Shown: piece after piece, positions 7,949 through 16,709 of the stretch | How the letters are laid out: every line of letters begins with the position of its first letter | Position numbering within the stretch: the stretch's first letter is position 1 | DNA from: Mycobacterium sp. IS-1496 | GTDB lineage: Bacteria > Actinomycetota > Actinomycetes > Mycobacteriales > Mycobacteriaceae | NCBI RefSeq assembly: GCF_001499995.1 | Contig: NZ_LQIU01000056.1 | Location: forward strand, 1 to 64,000 | Reading direction: 5' to 3' | Length of the DNA stretch: 64,000 nt | Notes under the pieces: generated by a model | Seen by the model: the letters and a program-made list of their open reading frames with translations, nothing else | What the model was told of the DNA's origin: nothing | The model's database searches: none | Position numbers and translations under genes: made by a program

Positions 7949-9592
7949 CGGGGGCGTCGGACCCGCGGGCAGCACCAGACGCGACACCCCGCCCCGGCCG
8001 TGGTGGACCGTGTGGGTGGCCGGGACGGTCCTGCTGCCGCTGATCGGCGGTTCGCCGGTCCCGAGATTGCGGGCGAACCGCGGATGGGAGCCACCGGCGA
8101 CCAGCAGGCGCAGCCGGGAACCCTCGCGGAAGCGGTGGGCCACCGCGTCGAGGTCGAGCCGGACGATGCCGTCCTCACCCGTCAGGCGCCGGAAGCCGTC
8201 GGTGACGTTGCGGGAGCGGCCTTTCCGATCCACCTCGGACAGGCGCACGAACAGGTCGCGGTGCGGGTTGTCGCACGAGTGCGCGAGCTCGACCACGGGC
8301 GTTCCGACCACATAGAGGTCCGCGGGCAGCGGGTCGCCGGTGAAGGTCAGCACATCGTCCCGGCGGGCCAGCCGGCGGTCGGCGCGGTAGCCGGCCTGCG
8401 CGGACAGCAGGCGGCCGCCGATGGTCGGGGTGGGGTCGGTCGGATCGAAGGTGAACACCGAGGGCGCGGCGCCCGGATCCGGTGGCGCCGTGGCCAATTC
8501 GCCTGTTGCGTGCGGGAACAGCTGCAGTTCGGGCATCGACGGCGGCCAGTCCGTGAGGTCGTGCCACCGGTCGTTGTTGATCTCGATGCGCACCGGTGAG
8601 CGCCCGGATGCCGGTGCGTCGCTCAGGTGGGTGTCCAGCCAGTCCAGCGTCTCGCGCACGACGGTGGGGGCGGCTTTCGTCATCAGCTGCGTGTGCGTCC
8701 ACGCCCCGACCGTCAGCGCGGCAGGCACGCCACGGCGCCGCAGATGGGTGTACTGGGCGAGCGTCTGCTCGAGGAAGAGGTCCTGCCAGCCGCCGAACAG
8801 CAGGATGGGGATGTCGACCCGGTCGAGCGCCTCGTTGGCCCGCAGATCGTCCCAGAACGCGGCGTCGTCGGCCTGTTCGATCCAGGACTCGAACCAGTTC
8901 GCACCGTCGCCGAGGAGACGGCGTCCGGCCTCACCGAGCGGAAGGTCGGCCGTGGCGCGGGCGAGTGCCCGGCGCGCCCGCATCTGCCGGATCAGCGCCG
9001 CGACACCGCGGGTGTCCTCCTGGCGGCTGACCATGTCGCTCCAGCCCAGGAAGTCGTTCAGCGAGAACGACCCGGTGCCCCACGACGACGCGCGGAAGTC
9101 ATGCGGGCCGACGGCGATGACCGCGGCCTTCAGCTCTGGCGGCGGGTCGGTGAGCAGCGCCCACTGGGTGAACCCGAGATAGGACAGCCCGACGGTCGCG
9201 AAAGAACCGGTGAACCATGGCTGTTCGCGCAGCCAGGCCGCGGTGTCGGCGCCGTCGTCCTTCTCGTGGACCATCGGGGTGAACGCGCCGCCCGAGCCGA
9301 ACGTGCCCCGGACGCTCTGCACCACGACGTGGTAGCCCCGCGTCGCGTAGACGACCGCGAACAGCAGCGAGAACGGCCAGCCGCGGCCGTAGGGGCCTCG
9401 TACCAGCAGCGTGCCCGCCGGCGTCGGGGAGTCCGGGATGTAGTGGTCGGCGATCAGGTCGACACCGTCGCGCATCGGCACCCGCACGCCGCGCTCGACG
9501 GTGAACTCACTGGTGCGCGGAGGGACGGCGAGCATGCGGCTGACGGCGTCGCCGACCGAACGGCGCAGCACAGCGGAACCGGTTGACGTCAT
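7937..9592 (-). CDS. CocE/NonD-family alpha/beta hydrolase (X-Pro dipeptidyl-peptidase S15 type)
   Basis: A 551-residue serine hydrolase. The N-terminal alpha/beta domain contains RGTFGSGG (96-103) and the nucleophile elbow GLSYLG with Ser137, matching the S15/CocE motif. HDFRASSWGTG follows, and a helical cap separates the catalytic halves. The last 200 residues form the jelly-roll domain seen in cocaine esterases and related acylases, with RLRLLVAGGSHPRFARN near the end. Substrates are probably esters or amides, none of which can be named. No export signal is evident. The M. tuberculosis genome has a similar protein in this region (Rv2800-like). It converges on the DUF1802 gene. Confidence 0.9.
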   Translation of the reverse strand: MTSTGSAVLRRSVGDAVSRMLAVPPRTSEFTVERGVRVPMRDGVDLIADHYIPDSPTPAGTLLVRGPYGRGWPFSLLFAVVYATRGYHVVVQSVRGTFGSGGAFTPMVHEKDDGADTAAWLREQPWFTGSFATVGLSYLGFTQWALLTDPPPELKAAVIAVGPHDFRASSWGTGSFSLNDFLGWSDMVSRQEDTRGVAALIRQMRARRALARATADLPLGEAGRRLLGDGANWFESWIEQADDAAFWDDLRANEALDRVDIPILLFGGWQDLFLEQTLAQYTHLRRRGVPAALTVGAWTHTQLMTKAAPTVVRETLDWLDTHLSDAPASGRSPVRIEINNDRWHDLTDWPPSMPELQLFPHATGELATAPPDPGAAPSVFTFDPTDPTPTIGGRLLSAQAGYRADRRLARRDDVLTFTGDPLPADLYVVGTPVVELAHSCDNPHRDLFVRLSEVDRKGRSRNVTDGFRRLTGEDGIVRLDLDAVAHRFREGSRLRLLVAGGSHPRFARNLGTGEPPISGSRTVPATHTVHHGRGGVSRLVLPAGPTPPSAD

Positions 9593-9625
9593 CCGGCCCA
9601 GGGTAGCCAGCCGCGCCGGCCGCCT

Positions 9626-10207
9626 CTAATAGATGTAGTGCGGCGCCAGTTCGTGCGCCTTCTGCAGGTTGGTCTGCATGCAGTCGACGTCGGGCTGCGA
9701 GTAGATCGGCGAGTAGAACATCACCTGCTGGATGACGCCGTAGCTCGTGTCGAAGGCGATCGCGCACGTGATCCACCACCGGTTGTTCCAGTCGGTGGGC
9801 TTCATGATCCAGTACTGCGCGGCCCGGTGCCCGGCGATGTCGAGCTGGACGGCGTCGGGCGGCAGCGTCTCCTCGTAGGTCCGCCACACGAACGCCTCGA
9901 TGGTCATCTGGTAGTTGCCCGCGTCGTACTTGCAGCGCAGCGCGTCCTCCGGGGCGGGCGGCGTATAGGCCAGCCCCGCGCGCTGGACGACGTCGAGCGG
10001 GATGTCGCGGCACGGGTCGAACGGGGACGGATCGATGGTGTCGAGCACCGGGTACTTGATGGTCGTCGACCCGGTCAGCGGCAGGAACGTCGAGCGCAGG
10101 TCCACCCTGTCCGGGGCGGGCCCGCCCGTCGGGTTGGTCGCGAACACCACCATGACTGCCGCGAACAGCGCACACAACGCCGAGAGCACTCTCAGCTTGG
10201 CGGCCAT
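9626..10207 (-). CDS. exported DUF3558-like protein
   Basis: A 193-residue secreted or membrane-anchored protein. Residues about 4-24 (KLRVLSALCALFAAVMVVFA) form a signal or anchor segment; no convincing lipobox is seen. The mature part carries FDPCRDIPLDVVQRAGL, a later Cys in DALRCKYD, and further Cys residues near the C-terminus (ITCAIAF, DVDCMQ), the pattern of mycobacterial DUF3558 proteins. Function unknown. The ATG at 10207 was chosen because GGGGGTGAC directly precedes it and the signal peptide then starts normally. A frame reaching 10372 would be upstream non-coding sequence. It is divergent from the metallophosphoesterase operon. Confidence 0.82.
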   Translation of the reverse strand: MAAKLRVLSALCALFAAVMVVFATNPTGGPAPDRVDLRSTFLPLTGSTTIKYPVLDTIDPSPFDPCRDIPLDVVQRAGLAYTPPAPEDALRCKYDAGNYQMTIEAFVWRTYEETLPPDAVQLDIAGHRAAQYWIMKPTDWNNRWWITCAIAFDTSYGVIQQVMFYSPIYSQPDVDCMQTNLQKAHELAPHYIY

Positions 10208-10362
10208 GTCACCCCCTGTTGTCAGACGGCTCAGTCCGCCGCGTGTCGTGTCCGACCCTTCGGGGAGTGTAGCCGTCGGCACGGCCCCGAAGAACCCGGA
10301 ATGAGAACACGTTCTAGTTGCTCGCGGCGGCGTCGGGCGGCGCATCAGTAGGCTGGTCGGTT

Positions 10363-11325
10363 GTGGCGTCACCCCAGAGCCCCCGCGACCGGCGACCGGT
10401 GCTGTGGGCGATCAGCGACCTGCATACGGGTCACACCGGCAACAAGCCGGTCACCGAGTCGCTCTACCCGTCCTCCCCGGACGACTGGCTGATCGTCGCC
10501 GGCGACGTCGGTGAGCGCACCGACGAGATCCGCTGGGCACTGGATGTGCTGCGGAAGCGTTTCGCGAAGGTCATCTGGGTGCCGGGTAACCACGAGCTGT
10601 GGACGACCACCAGGGATCCGATGCAGATCTTCGGTAAGTCGCGCTACGACTACCTGGTCACGATGTGCGACGAGATGGGCATCGTCACCCCGGAGCACCC
10701 GTTCCCGGTGTGGACCGAGGAGGGTGGCCCCGCGACGATCGTGCCGATGTTCCTGCTCTACGACTACAGCTTCCTGCCCCGGGGCGCGGCGTCCAAGGCC
10801 GAGGGGCTGGCCATCGCGCGCGAGCGCAACGTCGTCGGCACCGACGAGTTCCTGCTGTCCGCCGAGCCCTACGCCACCCGGGACGCCTGGTGCCGCGACC
10901 GGATCGACTACACCCGAAAGCGCCTCGAGGACCTGGACTGGATGACGCCGACGATCCAGGTGAACCACTTCCCGATGGTGCGCGAACCCTGCGAGGCGAT
11001 GTTCTACCCGGAGTTCTCGTTGTGGTGCGGCACGACGGCGACCGCGGACTGGCACATCCGGTACAACGCGGCGTGTTCGGTGTACGGGCATCTACACATT
11101 CCGCGCACCACCTGGTACGACGACGTGCGCTTCGAAGAGGTGTCGGTCGGATATCCGCGGGAATGGCGGCGCCGCAAGCCTTATCGGTGGCTGCGCCAGA
11201 TCCTGCCCGAACCGAAGTACCCGCCCGGCTATCTCAACGAGTTCGGCGGGCACTTCCAGATCACGCAGGAGATGCGGGAGAACGCCGCGAAGATGCAGGA
11301 GCGGATCAAGGCGAGGCGCGGATGA
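10363..11325 (+). CDS. calcineurin-like metallophosphoesterase
   Basis: A 320-residue metallophosphoesterase with every dinuclear-metal motif present: SDLHTG (D-x-H), AGDVGE (GD), PGNHELW (GNHE), VNHFPM and GHLHIP (GHxH). It corresponds to M. tuberculosis Rv2795c, which lies beside pptT and has been described as an acyl-ACP or PptT-opposing hydrolase (PptH, releasing phosphopantetheine from carrier proteins). That role is inferred from the synteny and family, not from a residue unique to it. GTG 10363 was chosen because TAGGCT at 10349-10354 sits 8 bases upstream, a leaderless pattern. The ATG of pptT overlaps its stop (ATGA), so product and antagonist would be co-translated. Confidence 0.93.
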   Translation: MASPQSPRDRRPVLWAISDLHTGHTGNKPVTESLYPSSPDDWLIVAGDVGERTDEIRWALDVLRKRFAKVIWVPGNHELWTTTRDPMQIFGKSRYDYLVTMCDEMGIVTPEHPFPVWTEEGGPATIVPMFLLYDYSFLPRGAASKAEGLAIARERNVVGTDEFLLSAEPYATRDAWCRDRIDYTRKRLEDLDWMTPTIQVNHFPMVREPCEAMFYPEFSLWCGTTATADWHIRYNAACSVYGHLHIPRTTWYDDVRFEEVSVGYPREWRRRKPYRWLRQILPEPKYPPGYLNEFGGHFQITQEMRENAAKMQERIKARRG

Positions 11326-11993
11326 CCCCGCGAGTGACGCTGCTGCCGGAGGTGCTGGGGCAGAGAGTGATCTCCGCCGAACGCTACGACGATCCGCCCG
11401 ACATCGCCCCGCTGCCCGAAGAGGAGCCGTTGATCGCGCGCTCGGTCGCCAAACGCCGCAACGAGTTCGTGACCGTCCGGCACTGCGCGCGGGAGGCGCT
11501 CGGTGCACTGGGCCTGCCTCCTGTTCCGATCCTCAAGGGCGACAAGGGTGAACCGTGCTGGCCCGACGGCGTGGTGGGCAGCCTCACCCACTGCGAGGGT
11601 TTCCGCGGCGCCGCCGTCGCGCGCCGCGGCGACGTCCGCTCCATCGGCATCGACGCCGAACCGCACGGCGTGCTGCCCGACGGGGTGCTCGACGCGATCA
11701 GCCTGCCCGCCGAACGCAGCGCCCTGGCGGCGCTGCCCGCCGGCCTGCACTGGGACCGGATCCTGTTCTGCGCCAAGGAGGCGACGTACAAGGCCTGGTT
11801 CCCGTTGACGCATCGGTGGCTCGGCTTCGAGGACGCCCACATCACCTTCGACGTCGACGGGTCAGGGGAGACCGGACGGTTCGTCTCCAAGGTGCTCATC
11901 GATCCCGTCGCCGAGACCGGGCCGCCGCTGGGCGCCCTGGAGGGCAGATGGTCGGTGCGGGACGGGCTGGCGCTGACGGCGATCGTCCTGTGA
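11322..11993 (+). CDS. pptT: 4'-phosphopantetheinyl transferase PptT
   Basis: PptT transfers phosphopantetheine from CoA to acyl carrier domains of polyketide synthases, mycolate-type synthases and siderophore NRPSs, and is essential in mycobacteria. The 224-residue protein is a close match to Rv2794c: IARSVAKRRNEFVTVRHCAR, PILKGDKGEPCWPDG, GSLTHCEG, the metal-binding GIDAEPH, and the catalytic LFCAKEATYKAWFPLTHRWL (WxxKEA-type). The ATG overlaps the upstream stop by 4 bases, and the GTG of truB overlaps its own stop by 4 bases. The three genes therefore form a tightly coupled operon. Confidence 0.97.
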   Translation: MTPRVTLLPEVLGQRVISAERYDDPPDIAPLPEEEPLIARSVAKRRNEFVTVRHCAREALGALGLPPVPILKGDKGEPCWPDGVVGSLTHCEGFRGAAVARRGDVRSIGIDAEPHGVLPDGVLDAISLPAERSALAALPAGLHWDRILFCAKEATYKAWFPLTHRWLGFEDAHITFDVDGSGETGRFVSKVLIDPVAETGPPLGALEGRWSVRDGLALTAIVL

Positions 11994-12883
11994 CCGGTGC
12001 CGGGGTCGGTGGCGGCATCGTCGTCGTCGACAAACCCGCAGGCATGACCAGCCACGACGTGGTCGGCCGGTGCCGGCGGATCTTCGGCACGCGCAAGGTC
12101 GGTCACGCGGGCACGCTCGACCCGATGGCCACCGGCGTGCTCGTTGTGGGCATCGACCGCGCCACCAAACTGCTCGGGCTGCTCACCGCGACCGACAAGT
12201 CGTACGCGGCGACCATCCGGCTCGGGCAGACCACCACGACCGAGGACGCCGAGGGGGAGGTCGTCGAGACCACACCGGCGACCGGGATCACCGATGAGCA
12301 GATCGCCGACGCCGTCGCAGCGCTGCGGGGGGAGATCGACCAGGTGCCGTCGGCGGTCAGCGCGATCAAGGTGGGCGGGCAGCGCGCCTACAAGCTCGCG
12401 CGGGAGGGGCGGACGGTCGAACTGGCCGCCCGCCGGGTGCGCATCGACCGCTTCGACGTGCTCGGGGTCCGCCGGGTCGACGCGTTCGTCGACGTCGACG
12501 TCGCGGTGGACTGCTCCAGCGGCACCTACATCCGCGCGCTGGCCCGCGACGTCGGCGCCGCCCTGGCGGTCGGCGGGCATCTGACCGCGCTGCGGCGCAC
12601 TCGCGTCGGGCGGTTCGGGCTGGACGAGGCGTACGCGCTCGACGCGCTGGCCGACGAGCCGCGCCTGAGCCATTCGCTCGATGAGGCGTGCCTGCTGGCC
12701 TTCCCGCGCCGCGACCTGTCCGCCGAGGAGGCGGAGTCCACGAGGCACGGAAGGCCGCTGGAACCGGCGGGTCTGAGCGGGGTGTACGCGGCCACCGCTT
12801 CGGACGGCTCGGTGCTCGCCCTGCTCGAGGACGGCGCCCGGCGCACGAAATCGGTGGTGGTGTTGCGACCCGCCACCCTGTGA
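11990..12883 (+). CDS. truB: tRNA pseudouridine-55 synthase TruB
   Basis: TruB makes pseudouridine 55 in the T loop of tRNAs. The 297-residue protein has the family signature: GIVVVDKPAGMTSHDVV, KVGHAGTLDPMATGVL with the catalytic Asp, DKSYAATIRLG, VPSAVSAIKVGGQRAY, and CSSGTYIRALARDVG. The GTG at 11990 overlaps the pptT stop (GTGA). It removes an artefactual N-terminal extension from other possible starts upstream. The C-terminus GARRTKSVVVLRP fits the usual PUA-like end. Same operon as pptT. Confidence 0.97.
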   Translation: MTGAGVGGGIVVVDKPAGMTSHDVVGRCRRIFGTRKVGHAGTLDPMATGVLVVGIDRATKLLGLLTATDKSYAATIRLGQTTTTEDAEGEVVETTPATGITDEQIADAVAALRGEIDQVPSAVSAIKVGGQRAYKLAREGRTVELAARRVRIDRFDVLGVRRVDAFVDVDVAVDCSSGTYIRALARDVGAALAVGGHLTALRRTRVGRFGLDEAYALDALADEPRLSHSLDEACLLAFPRRDLSAEEAESTRHGRPLEPAGLSGVYAATASDGSVLALLEDGARRTKSVVVLRPATL

Positions 12884-12933
12884 GCGCGGTGGAGGTTTCA
12901 GCCCGCGGCGGTGCCGGGTACGCCGAATGTGGG

Positions 12934-12966
12934 TCGGGTCACACTCGAACAGCCACACTGACCCGA
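12934..12966. promoter_or_regulatory. inverted repeat upstream of WS/DGAT-family gene
   Basis: TCGGGTCA (12934-12941) and TGACCCGA (12959-12966) form an 8-base inverted repeat separated by 17 bases, in the 205-base gap between truB and the acyltransferase gene. There is no following T tract, so an operator is more likely than a terminator. No regulator gene is adjacent. Confidence 0.35.
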
Positions 12967-13088
12967 TCAGACGTGGCGCACGGCAGGCCGACGGTGTCGG
13001 GGTCTGCAGGCCTCGCCGTCGAGCATCGTCACGACATACCGGTGCGGGAACGCCTGCGTCGCGTCATCGAAGACGAGGGGACCGGTCG

Positions 13089-14504
13089 ATGGAGAGACTC
13101 AGCGGGCTGGATGCCAGTTTTCTGTACGCCGAGACGCCGGCGCAACCACTGCACGTGTGCTCGATCCTCGAGCTGAACACCTCCACCATGCCGGGCGGCT
13201 ACCAGTTCGACCGGTTGAAAGAGGTTTTGGCCCTGCAGATTTCGGCGATCCCAGAGTTCCGGCAGAAACTGGCCGATCATCGGCTCAACATGGATCACCC
13301 GGTATGGGTGGACGACCACACCTTCGACATCGACAGACATCTGCATCGCGTCGCCGTGCCGACGCCGGGAGGGCGTGCCGAGCTGGCGGACCTCTACGCG
13401 CGCATCGCCGCTTACCCACTGGACCGCGAGCGGCCCCTGTGGGAGATGTGGGTCATCGAAGGGGCGGGCGGCGGCCGCGACCGGCTGGTGATCATGACCA
13501 AGATCCACCGGGCCAGCGTGGACGGCGTCATGGGCGCCGACGTGCTGGCTCGCCTGTGCAGCACCGAACCCGAGTTGCCCCGCGAGAAGACGGTGGCGCG
13601 ACCCGGCGGCGCGAGCACGGTGCGGCTGGCCGTGGACGGGTTGAAGAAGCTGGCGACGCGCCCCGTGCGGTTGGCGGAGACGACGGCGACGACGCTGTCC
13701 ACCGTGGTCGACATCGCGCGCCGGTCGATGGCGGGGTCGACGATGGCGGCGCCGTTCCGAGCGCCCGCCACCCCGTTCAACGACGCGGTCACCCGACGGC
13801 GCGTCGTCGCCTACACCTCGCTCGACCTGCAGGACGTGGACCGAGTGAGGGAACTCTTCGGCGTGACGGCCGACGATGTGGTGACGGCCCTGTGCTCGGG
13901 TGTGCTACGCCGCTACCTGATCGCCCGCGACCGCCTACCGGAGAAGTCGCTGGTCGCGGCGATGCCGGTCCCGGTGCACGGCAGGTCGGGCCGGCCGGGC
14001 CGCAATCAGTTGTCGCTGTTGTTCACGCGCCTCGAAAGCCAGCTGGACGACCCCGCGGAGAGGCTCCGAGCCATCGCCGGCAGCAACTCGGCCGCCAAGG
14101 AGCACAGCGACGCGATCGGACCGACGCTGCTGCTGGACTGGGCACAACTCGCGGGCCGCACTCTGCTGTCTACCGGCTTGCAGGTCTACTCCGCTCTGGG
14201 ACTGGCGCGTCGCCGACCCGTCCACAACGTGGTGATCTCTCACGTTCCCGGGCCGCAGGACACGCTCTATTTCCTCGGCTGCCGGGTCGACGCGATGTAC
14301 CTGCTGGGACCGGTCTTTCACGGCACCGGGCTCAACATCACGGGGATCTCGGTGGGCGGCAAGCTGCACATCGGGATCACCGCCTGCCGACGGCTGGTGC
14401 CGGACGCGTGGTCGCTGGCCCAGGGCTTCCACGCCGAACTCGAGGCGTTGCTCCAAGCCGGAGATCCGACACGTGCGGTCGACCCGGCGGCGGGCGTCCG
14501 GTGA
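13089..14504 (+). CDS. WS/DGAT-family acyltransferase with altered active-site motif
   Basis: A 471-residue member of the wax ester synthase/diacylglycerol acyltransferase family: it opens MERLSGLDASFLYAETPAQP, has PLDRERPLWEMW (110-121) and the C-terminal PGPQDTLYFLG-type segment. Family members use HHxxxDG; here the sequence is HRASVDG (140-146), so the second His, normally the catalytic base, is Arg141. The codon is CGG. The rest of the fold looks intact, so the protein may have reduced, different or no acyltransfer activity. GAGGGG before the ATG at 13089 supports this start. It converges on sirR with one base between stops. Relatives make triacylglycerol or wax esters for storage in the membrane or lipid-droplet surface. 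Confidence 0.9.
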   Translation: MERLSGLDASFLYAETPAQPLHVCSILELNTSTMPGGYQFDRLKEVLALQISAIPEFRQKLADHRLNMDHPVWVDDHTFDIDRHLHRVAVPTPGGRAELADLYARIAAYPLDRERPLWEMWVIEGAGGGRDRLVIMTKIHRASVDGVMGADVLARLCSTEPELPREKTVARPGGASTVRLAVDGLKKLATRPVRLAETTATTLSTVVDIARRSMAGSTMAAPFRAPATPFNDAVTRRRVVAYTSLDLQDVDRVRELFGVTADDVVTALCSGVLRRYLIARDRLPEKSLVAAMPVPVHGRSGRPGRNQLSLLFTRLESQLDDPAERLRAIAGSNSAAKEHSDAIGPTLLLDWAQLAGRTLLSTGLQVYSALGLARRRPVHNVVISHVPGPQDTLYFLGCRVDAMYLLGPVFHGTGLNITGISVGGKLHIGITACRRLVPDAWSLAQGFHAELEALLQAGDPTRAVDPAAGVR

Positions 14505-14505
14505 C

Positions 14506-15216
14506 CTAGCGGGACACGACCCAGATCGCCTCGGCGGCCGGGCTGCCCAGATCCACGGTGGCGTCACCGCCGTCGGCGCTCTCGGGGCTTTCTATGGCGA
14601 CCGTGATCAGGCCGGCGAAATCGCGCCGTGCCAGCACCCGCAACCGCGAGTCCAGGCTGATGCCCACGCTGTCGAAGTACCGCAGCATCTCGGGGTCGGC
14701 GTCGGAGATCCGGGCCACCGTGCCCGCGTCGCCGTCCTCGCACTCGGACAACTGACGCGCAGGCGGGGTGGGCACCCGGCCGTCGGCCGCCGGGATCGGA
14801 TCGCCGTGCGGATCGCGGGTCGGGTGGCCCAGCTTGGCGTCGATGCGCATCAGCATCAGATCCGACACCGCGTGCTCGAGCACCTCGGCCTCGTCGTGGA
14901 CCTCGTCCCAGCTGTAACCCAGCTCGTTGACCAGGAACGTCTCCATCAGCCGGTGCCTGCGCACCATCTGGAGGGCGGCGTGCCTGCCCTCGTCCGTCAG
15001 CGTCACCGCGCCGTACTTCTCGTGGTTGACCAGACCCTGGTCGGCGAGTTTGCGAATCGACTCCGAGGCGGTCGAGGCGGAGACACCGATCCGCTCGGCC
15101 AGCAACTTCGTGCTGACCTTCTCGTGCGACCACTCCTGCGCGGTCCAGATGGTCTTGAGGTAGTCCTGCGCGACCGTCGTCAGGTCGCGGGGGTTGCTGT
15201 CAGGACTCACAGTCAC
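14506..15216 (-). CDS. sirR: DtxR-family metal-dependent repressor SirR/MntR
   Basis: A 236-residue DtxR/IdeR-type regulator matching Rv2788, which acts as a manganese-responsive repressor. The N-terminal winged helix contains LTTVAQDYLKTIW, STKLLAERIGVSASTASESI and LTDEGRHAALQMVRRHRLME. The metal and dimerisation domain follows (WDEVHDEAEVLEHAVSDLML), and a C-terminal SH3/FeoA-like domain ends it (ISLDSRLRVLARRD). Two GTG starts are possible. The TAAACT box at 15224-15219 lies 8 bases before the second (15210) and only 2 before the first (15216), so a leaderless mRNA starting at 15210 is likelier. It is divergent from ribF. Confidence 0.93.
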   Translation of the reverse strand: MTVSPDSNPRDLTTVAQDYLKTIWTAQEWSHEKVSTKLLAERIGVSASTASESIRKLADQGLVNHEKYGAVTLTDEGRHAALQMVRRHRLMETFLVNELGYSWDEVHDEAEVLEHAVSDLMLMRIDAKLGHPTRDPHGDPIPAADGRVPTPPARQLSECEDGDAGTVARISDADPEMLRYFDSVGISLDSRLRVLARRDFAGLITVAIESPESADGGDATVDLGSPAAEAIWVVSR

Positions 15217-15291
15217 AAAGTTTAGGCATTCACCGCCCGATCCGGTGATCTAGCGGAACCGGCGAGCGTGGCGCGCCGTAGGCTTGCGGTC

Positions 15292-16269
15292 GTGCAGCGC
15301 TGGCGGGGTCAGGACGACATCCCCACGGACTGGGGGCGGTGCGTCGTCACCATCGGGGTGTTCGACGGTGTCCACCGTGGGCACGCGGAGTTGATCGACA
15401 ACGCGGTCAAGTCCGGCCGGTCCCGCGGGGTGCCGACGGTGCTGATGACGTTCGATCCGCACCCCATGGAGGTCGTCTTCCCGGGCAGCCACCCGGCTCA
15501 GCTGACCACGCTGACCCGCCGGGCGGAGCTGGTCGAGGAGATGGGCATCGACGTCTTCCTGGTGATGCCGTTCACGGCGGACTTCATGAAGCTGACCCCC
15601 GAGCGCTACATCCACGAACTGCTCGTGGAACGGCTGCACGTCGTCGAGGTCGTCGTCGGGGAGAACTTCACCTTCGGCAAGAAGGCGGCAGGCAACGTCG
15701 ACCTGCTGCGCAAGGCGGGGGAGCGGTTCGGCTTCGCCGTCGACAGCCTGTCGCTGGTGGCCGAACACCACCGCGACGAGACCGTCACGTTCTCGTCGAC
15801 CTACATCAGATCCTGCGTCGACGCCGGCGACGTCGTCGCCGCCACGGAGGCGCTGGGCCGCCCGCACCGCGTCGAGGGCGTCGTCGTCCGCGGTGACGGA
15901 CGAGGTCGCGGGCTGGGCTTTCCGACCGCGAACGTGGCGCCGCCGATGTACTCGGCCATCCCGGCCGACGGCGTGTACGCCGCGTGGTTCACCGTCCTCG
16001 GGCACGGTCCGGTGATGGGCACGGTGGTCCCCGGCGAGCGCTACCAGGCGGCTGTGTCCGTCGGCACCAACCCCACCTTCTCGGGGCGCACCCGCACCGT
16101 CGAGGCGTTCGTCCTCGACACCTCCGCCGACCTTTACGGACAGCACGTCGCGGTCGACTTCGTGGCCCGCATCCGCGGGCAGGAGAGGTTCGACTCCGTC
16201 GACGACCTGATCGCGACGATGGGGACGGACACCGACCGGGCTCGCACGATCCTGCGCAATTCTGTCTGA
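15292..16269 (+). CDS. ribF: bifunctional riboflavin kinase / FAD synthetase
   Basis: RibF phosphorylates riboflavin to FMN and adenylates FMN to FAD. The 325-residue protein has the nucleotidyltransferase half with VVTIGVFDGVHRGHAELI and TFDPHPMEVVFPG, FTFGKKAAGN, and SSTYIR. The kinase half shows GRGRGLGFPTANV with the PTAN motif and GTNPTFSG. GTG 15292 was selected because TAGGCT (15279-15284) precedes it by 7 bases, the leaderless arrangement, and because residues upstream of it are not conserved. It is followed by rpsO after about 106 bases that hold an rpsO promoter. Confidence 0.96.
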   Translation: MQRWRGQDDIPTDWGRCVVTIGVFDGVHRGHAELIDNAVKSGRSRGVPTVLMTFDPHPMEVVFPGSHPAQLTTLTRRAELVEEMGIDVFLVMPFTADFMKLTPERYIHELLVERLHVVEVVVGENFTFGKKAAGNVDLLRKAGERFGFAVDSLSLVAEHHRDETVTFSSTYIRSCVDAGDVVAATEALGRPHRVEGVVVRGDGRGRGLGFPTANVAPPMYSAIPADGVYAAWFTVLGHGPVMGTVVPGERYQAAVSVGTNPTFSGRTRTVEAFVLDTSADLYGQHVAVDFVARIRGQERFDSVDDLIATMGTDTDRARTILRNSV

Positions 16270-16283
16270 GCGCCGACGCGCGG

Positions 16284-16289
16284 TAGACT
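16284..16289 (+). promoter_or_regulatory. probable rpsO promoter -10 element
   Basis: TAGACT lies about 87 bases before the rpsO GTG, in the gap after ribF. It fits the mycobacterial sigma-A -10 consensus TAnnnT and would give an rpsO leader of roughly 80 bases. No good -35 box is visible. Confidence 0.4.
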
Positions 16290-16375
16290 GCTCGACGTCA
16301 ACGACGTGTGCTGCAGTTCGCGGCGGCCACGTCGCCTTTCTTTGTCACCCGCGGACCGATGGATGGAGTAGTTTC

Positions 16376-16645
16376 GTGGCGCTTACCGCCGAGCAGAAAA
16401 AAGAGATCCTGGGCCAGTACGGCCTGCACGAGTCGGACACCGGCTCACCCGAAGCGCAGGTCGCCCTGCTGACCAAGCGCATCTCGGACCTCACCGAGCA
16501 CCTCAAGCAGCACAAGCACGACCACCACTCGCGGCGCGGACTGCTGCTGCTCGTCGGTCGTCGCCGCCGGCTGCTGAAGTACGTCGCCCAGGTCGACGTC
16601 GAGCGCTACCGCTCGCTGATCGACCGGCTGGGTCTGCGTCGCTGA
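16376..16645 (+). CDS. rpsO: 30S ribosomal protein S15
   Basis: S15 binds the central domain of 16S rRNA early in 30S assembly. The 89-residue product is full length: ALTAEQKKEILGQYGLHESD, TGSPEAQVALLTKRI, LTEHLKQHKHDHHSRRGLL and the basic LLVGRRRRLLKYV, ending RLGLRR. It starts at GTG 16376 with GGATGGAG as ribosome-binding site. A perfect hairpin terminator follows 20 bases downstream, separating it from pnp, with which it is adjacent in most bacteria. Confidence 0.99.
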   Translation: MALTAEQKKEILGQYGLHESDTGSPEAQVALLTKRISDLTEHLKQHKHDHHSRRGLLLLVGRRRRLLKYVAQVDVERYRSLIDRLGLRR

Positions 16646-16665
16646 CGCGTCCCGTCCCGACTCGG

Positions 16666-16709
16666 CCGCGGCCGGGCCCGCCATGCGTCGGGCCCGGCCG
16701 CGGTTTTTT
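16666..16709 (+). terminator. intrinsic terminator after rpsO
   Basis: A 15-base perfect inverted repeat (CCGCGGCCGGGCCCG at 16666-16680, complement at 16689-16703) with an 8-base loop is followed by six T residues (16704-16709). This is an unusually complete factor-independent terminator for a mycobacterium, where such U tracts are rare. Confidence 0.93.
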
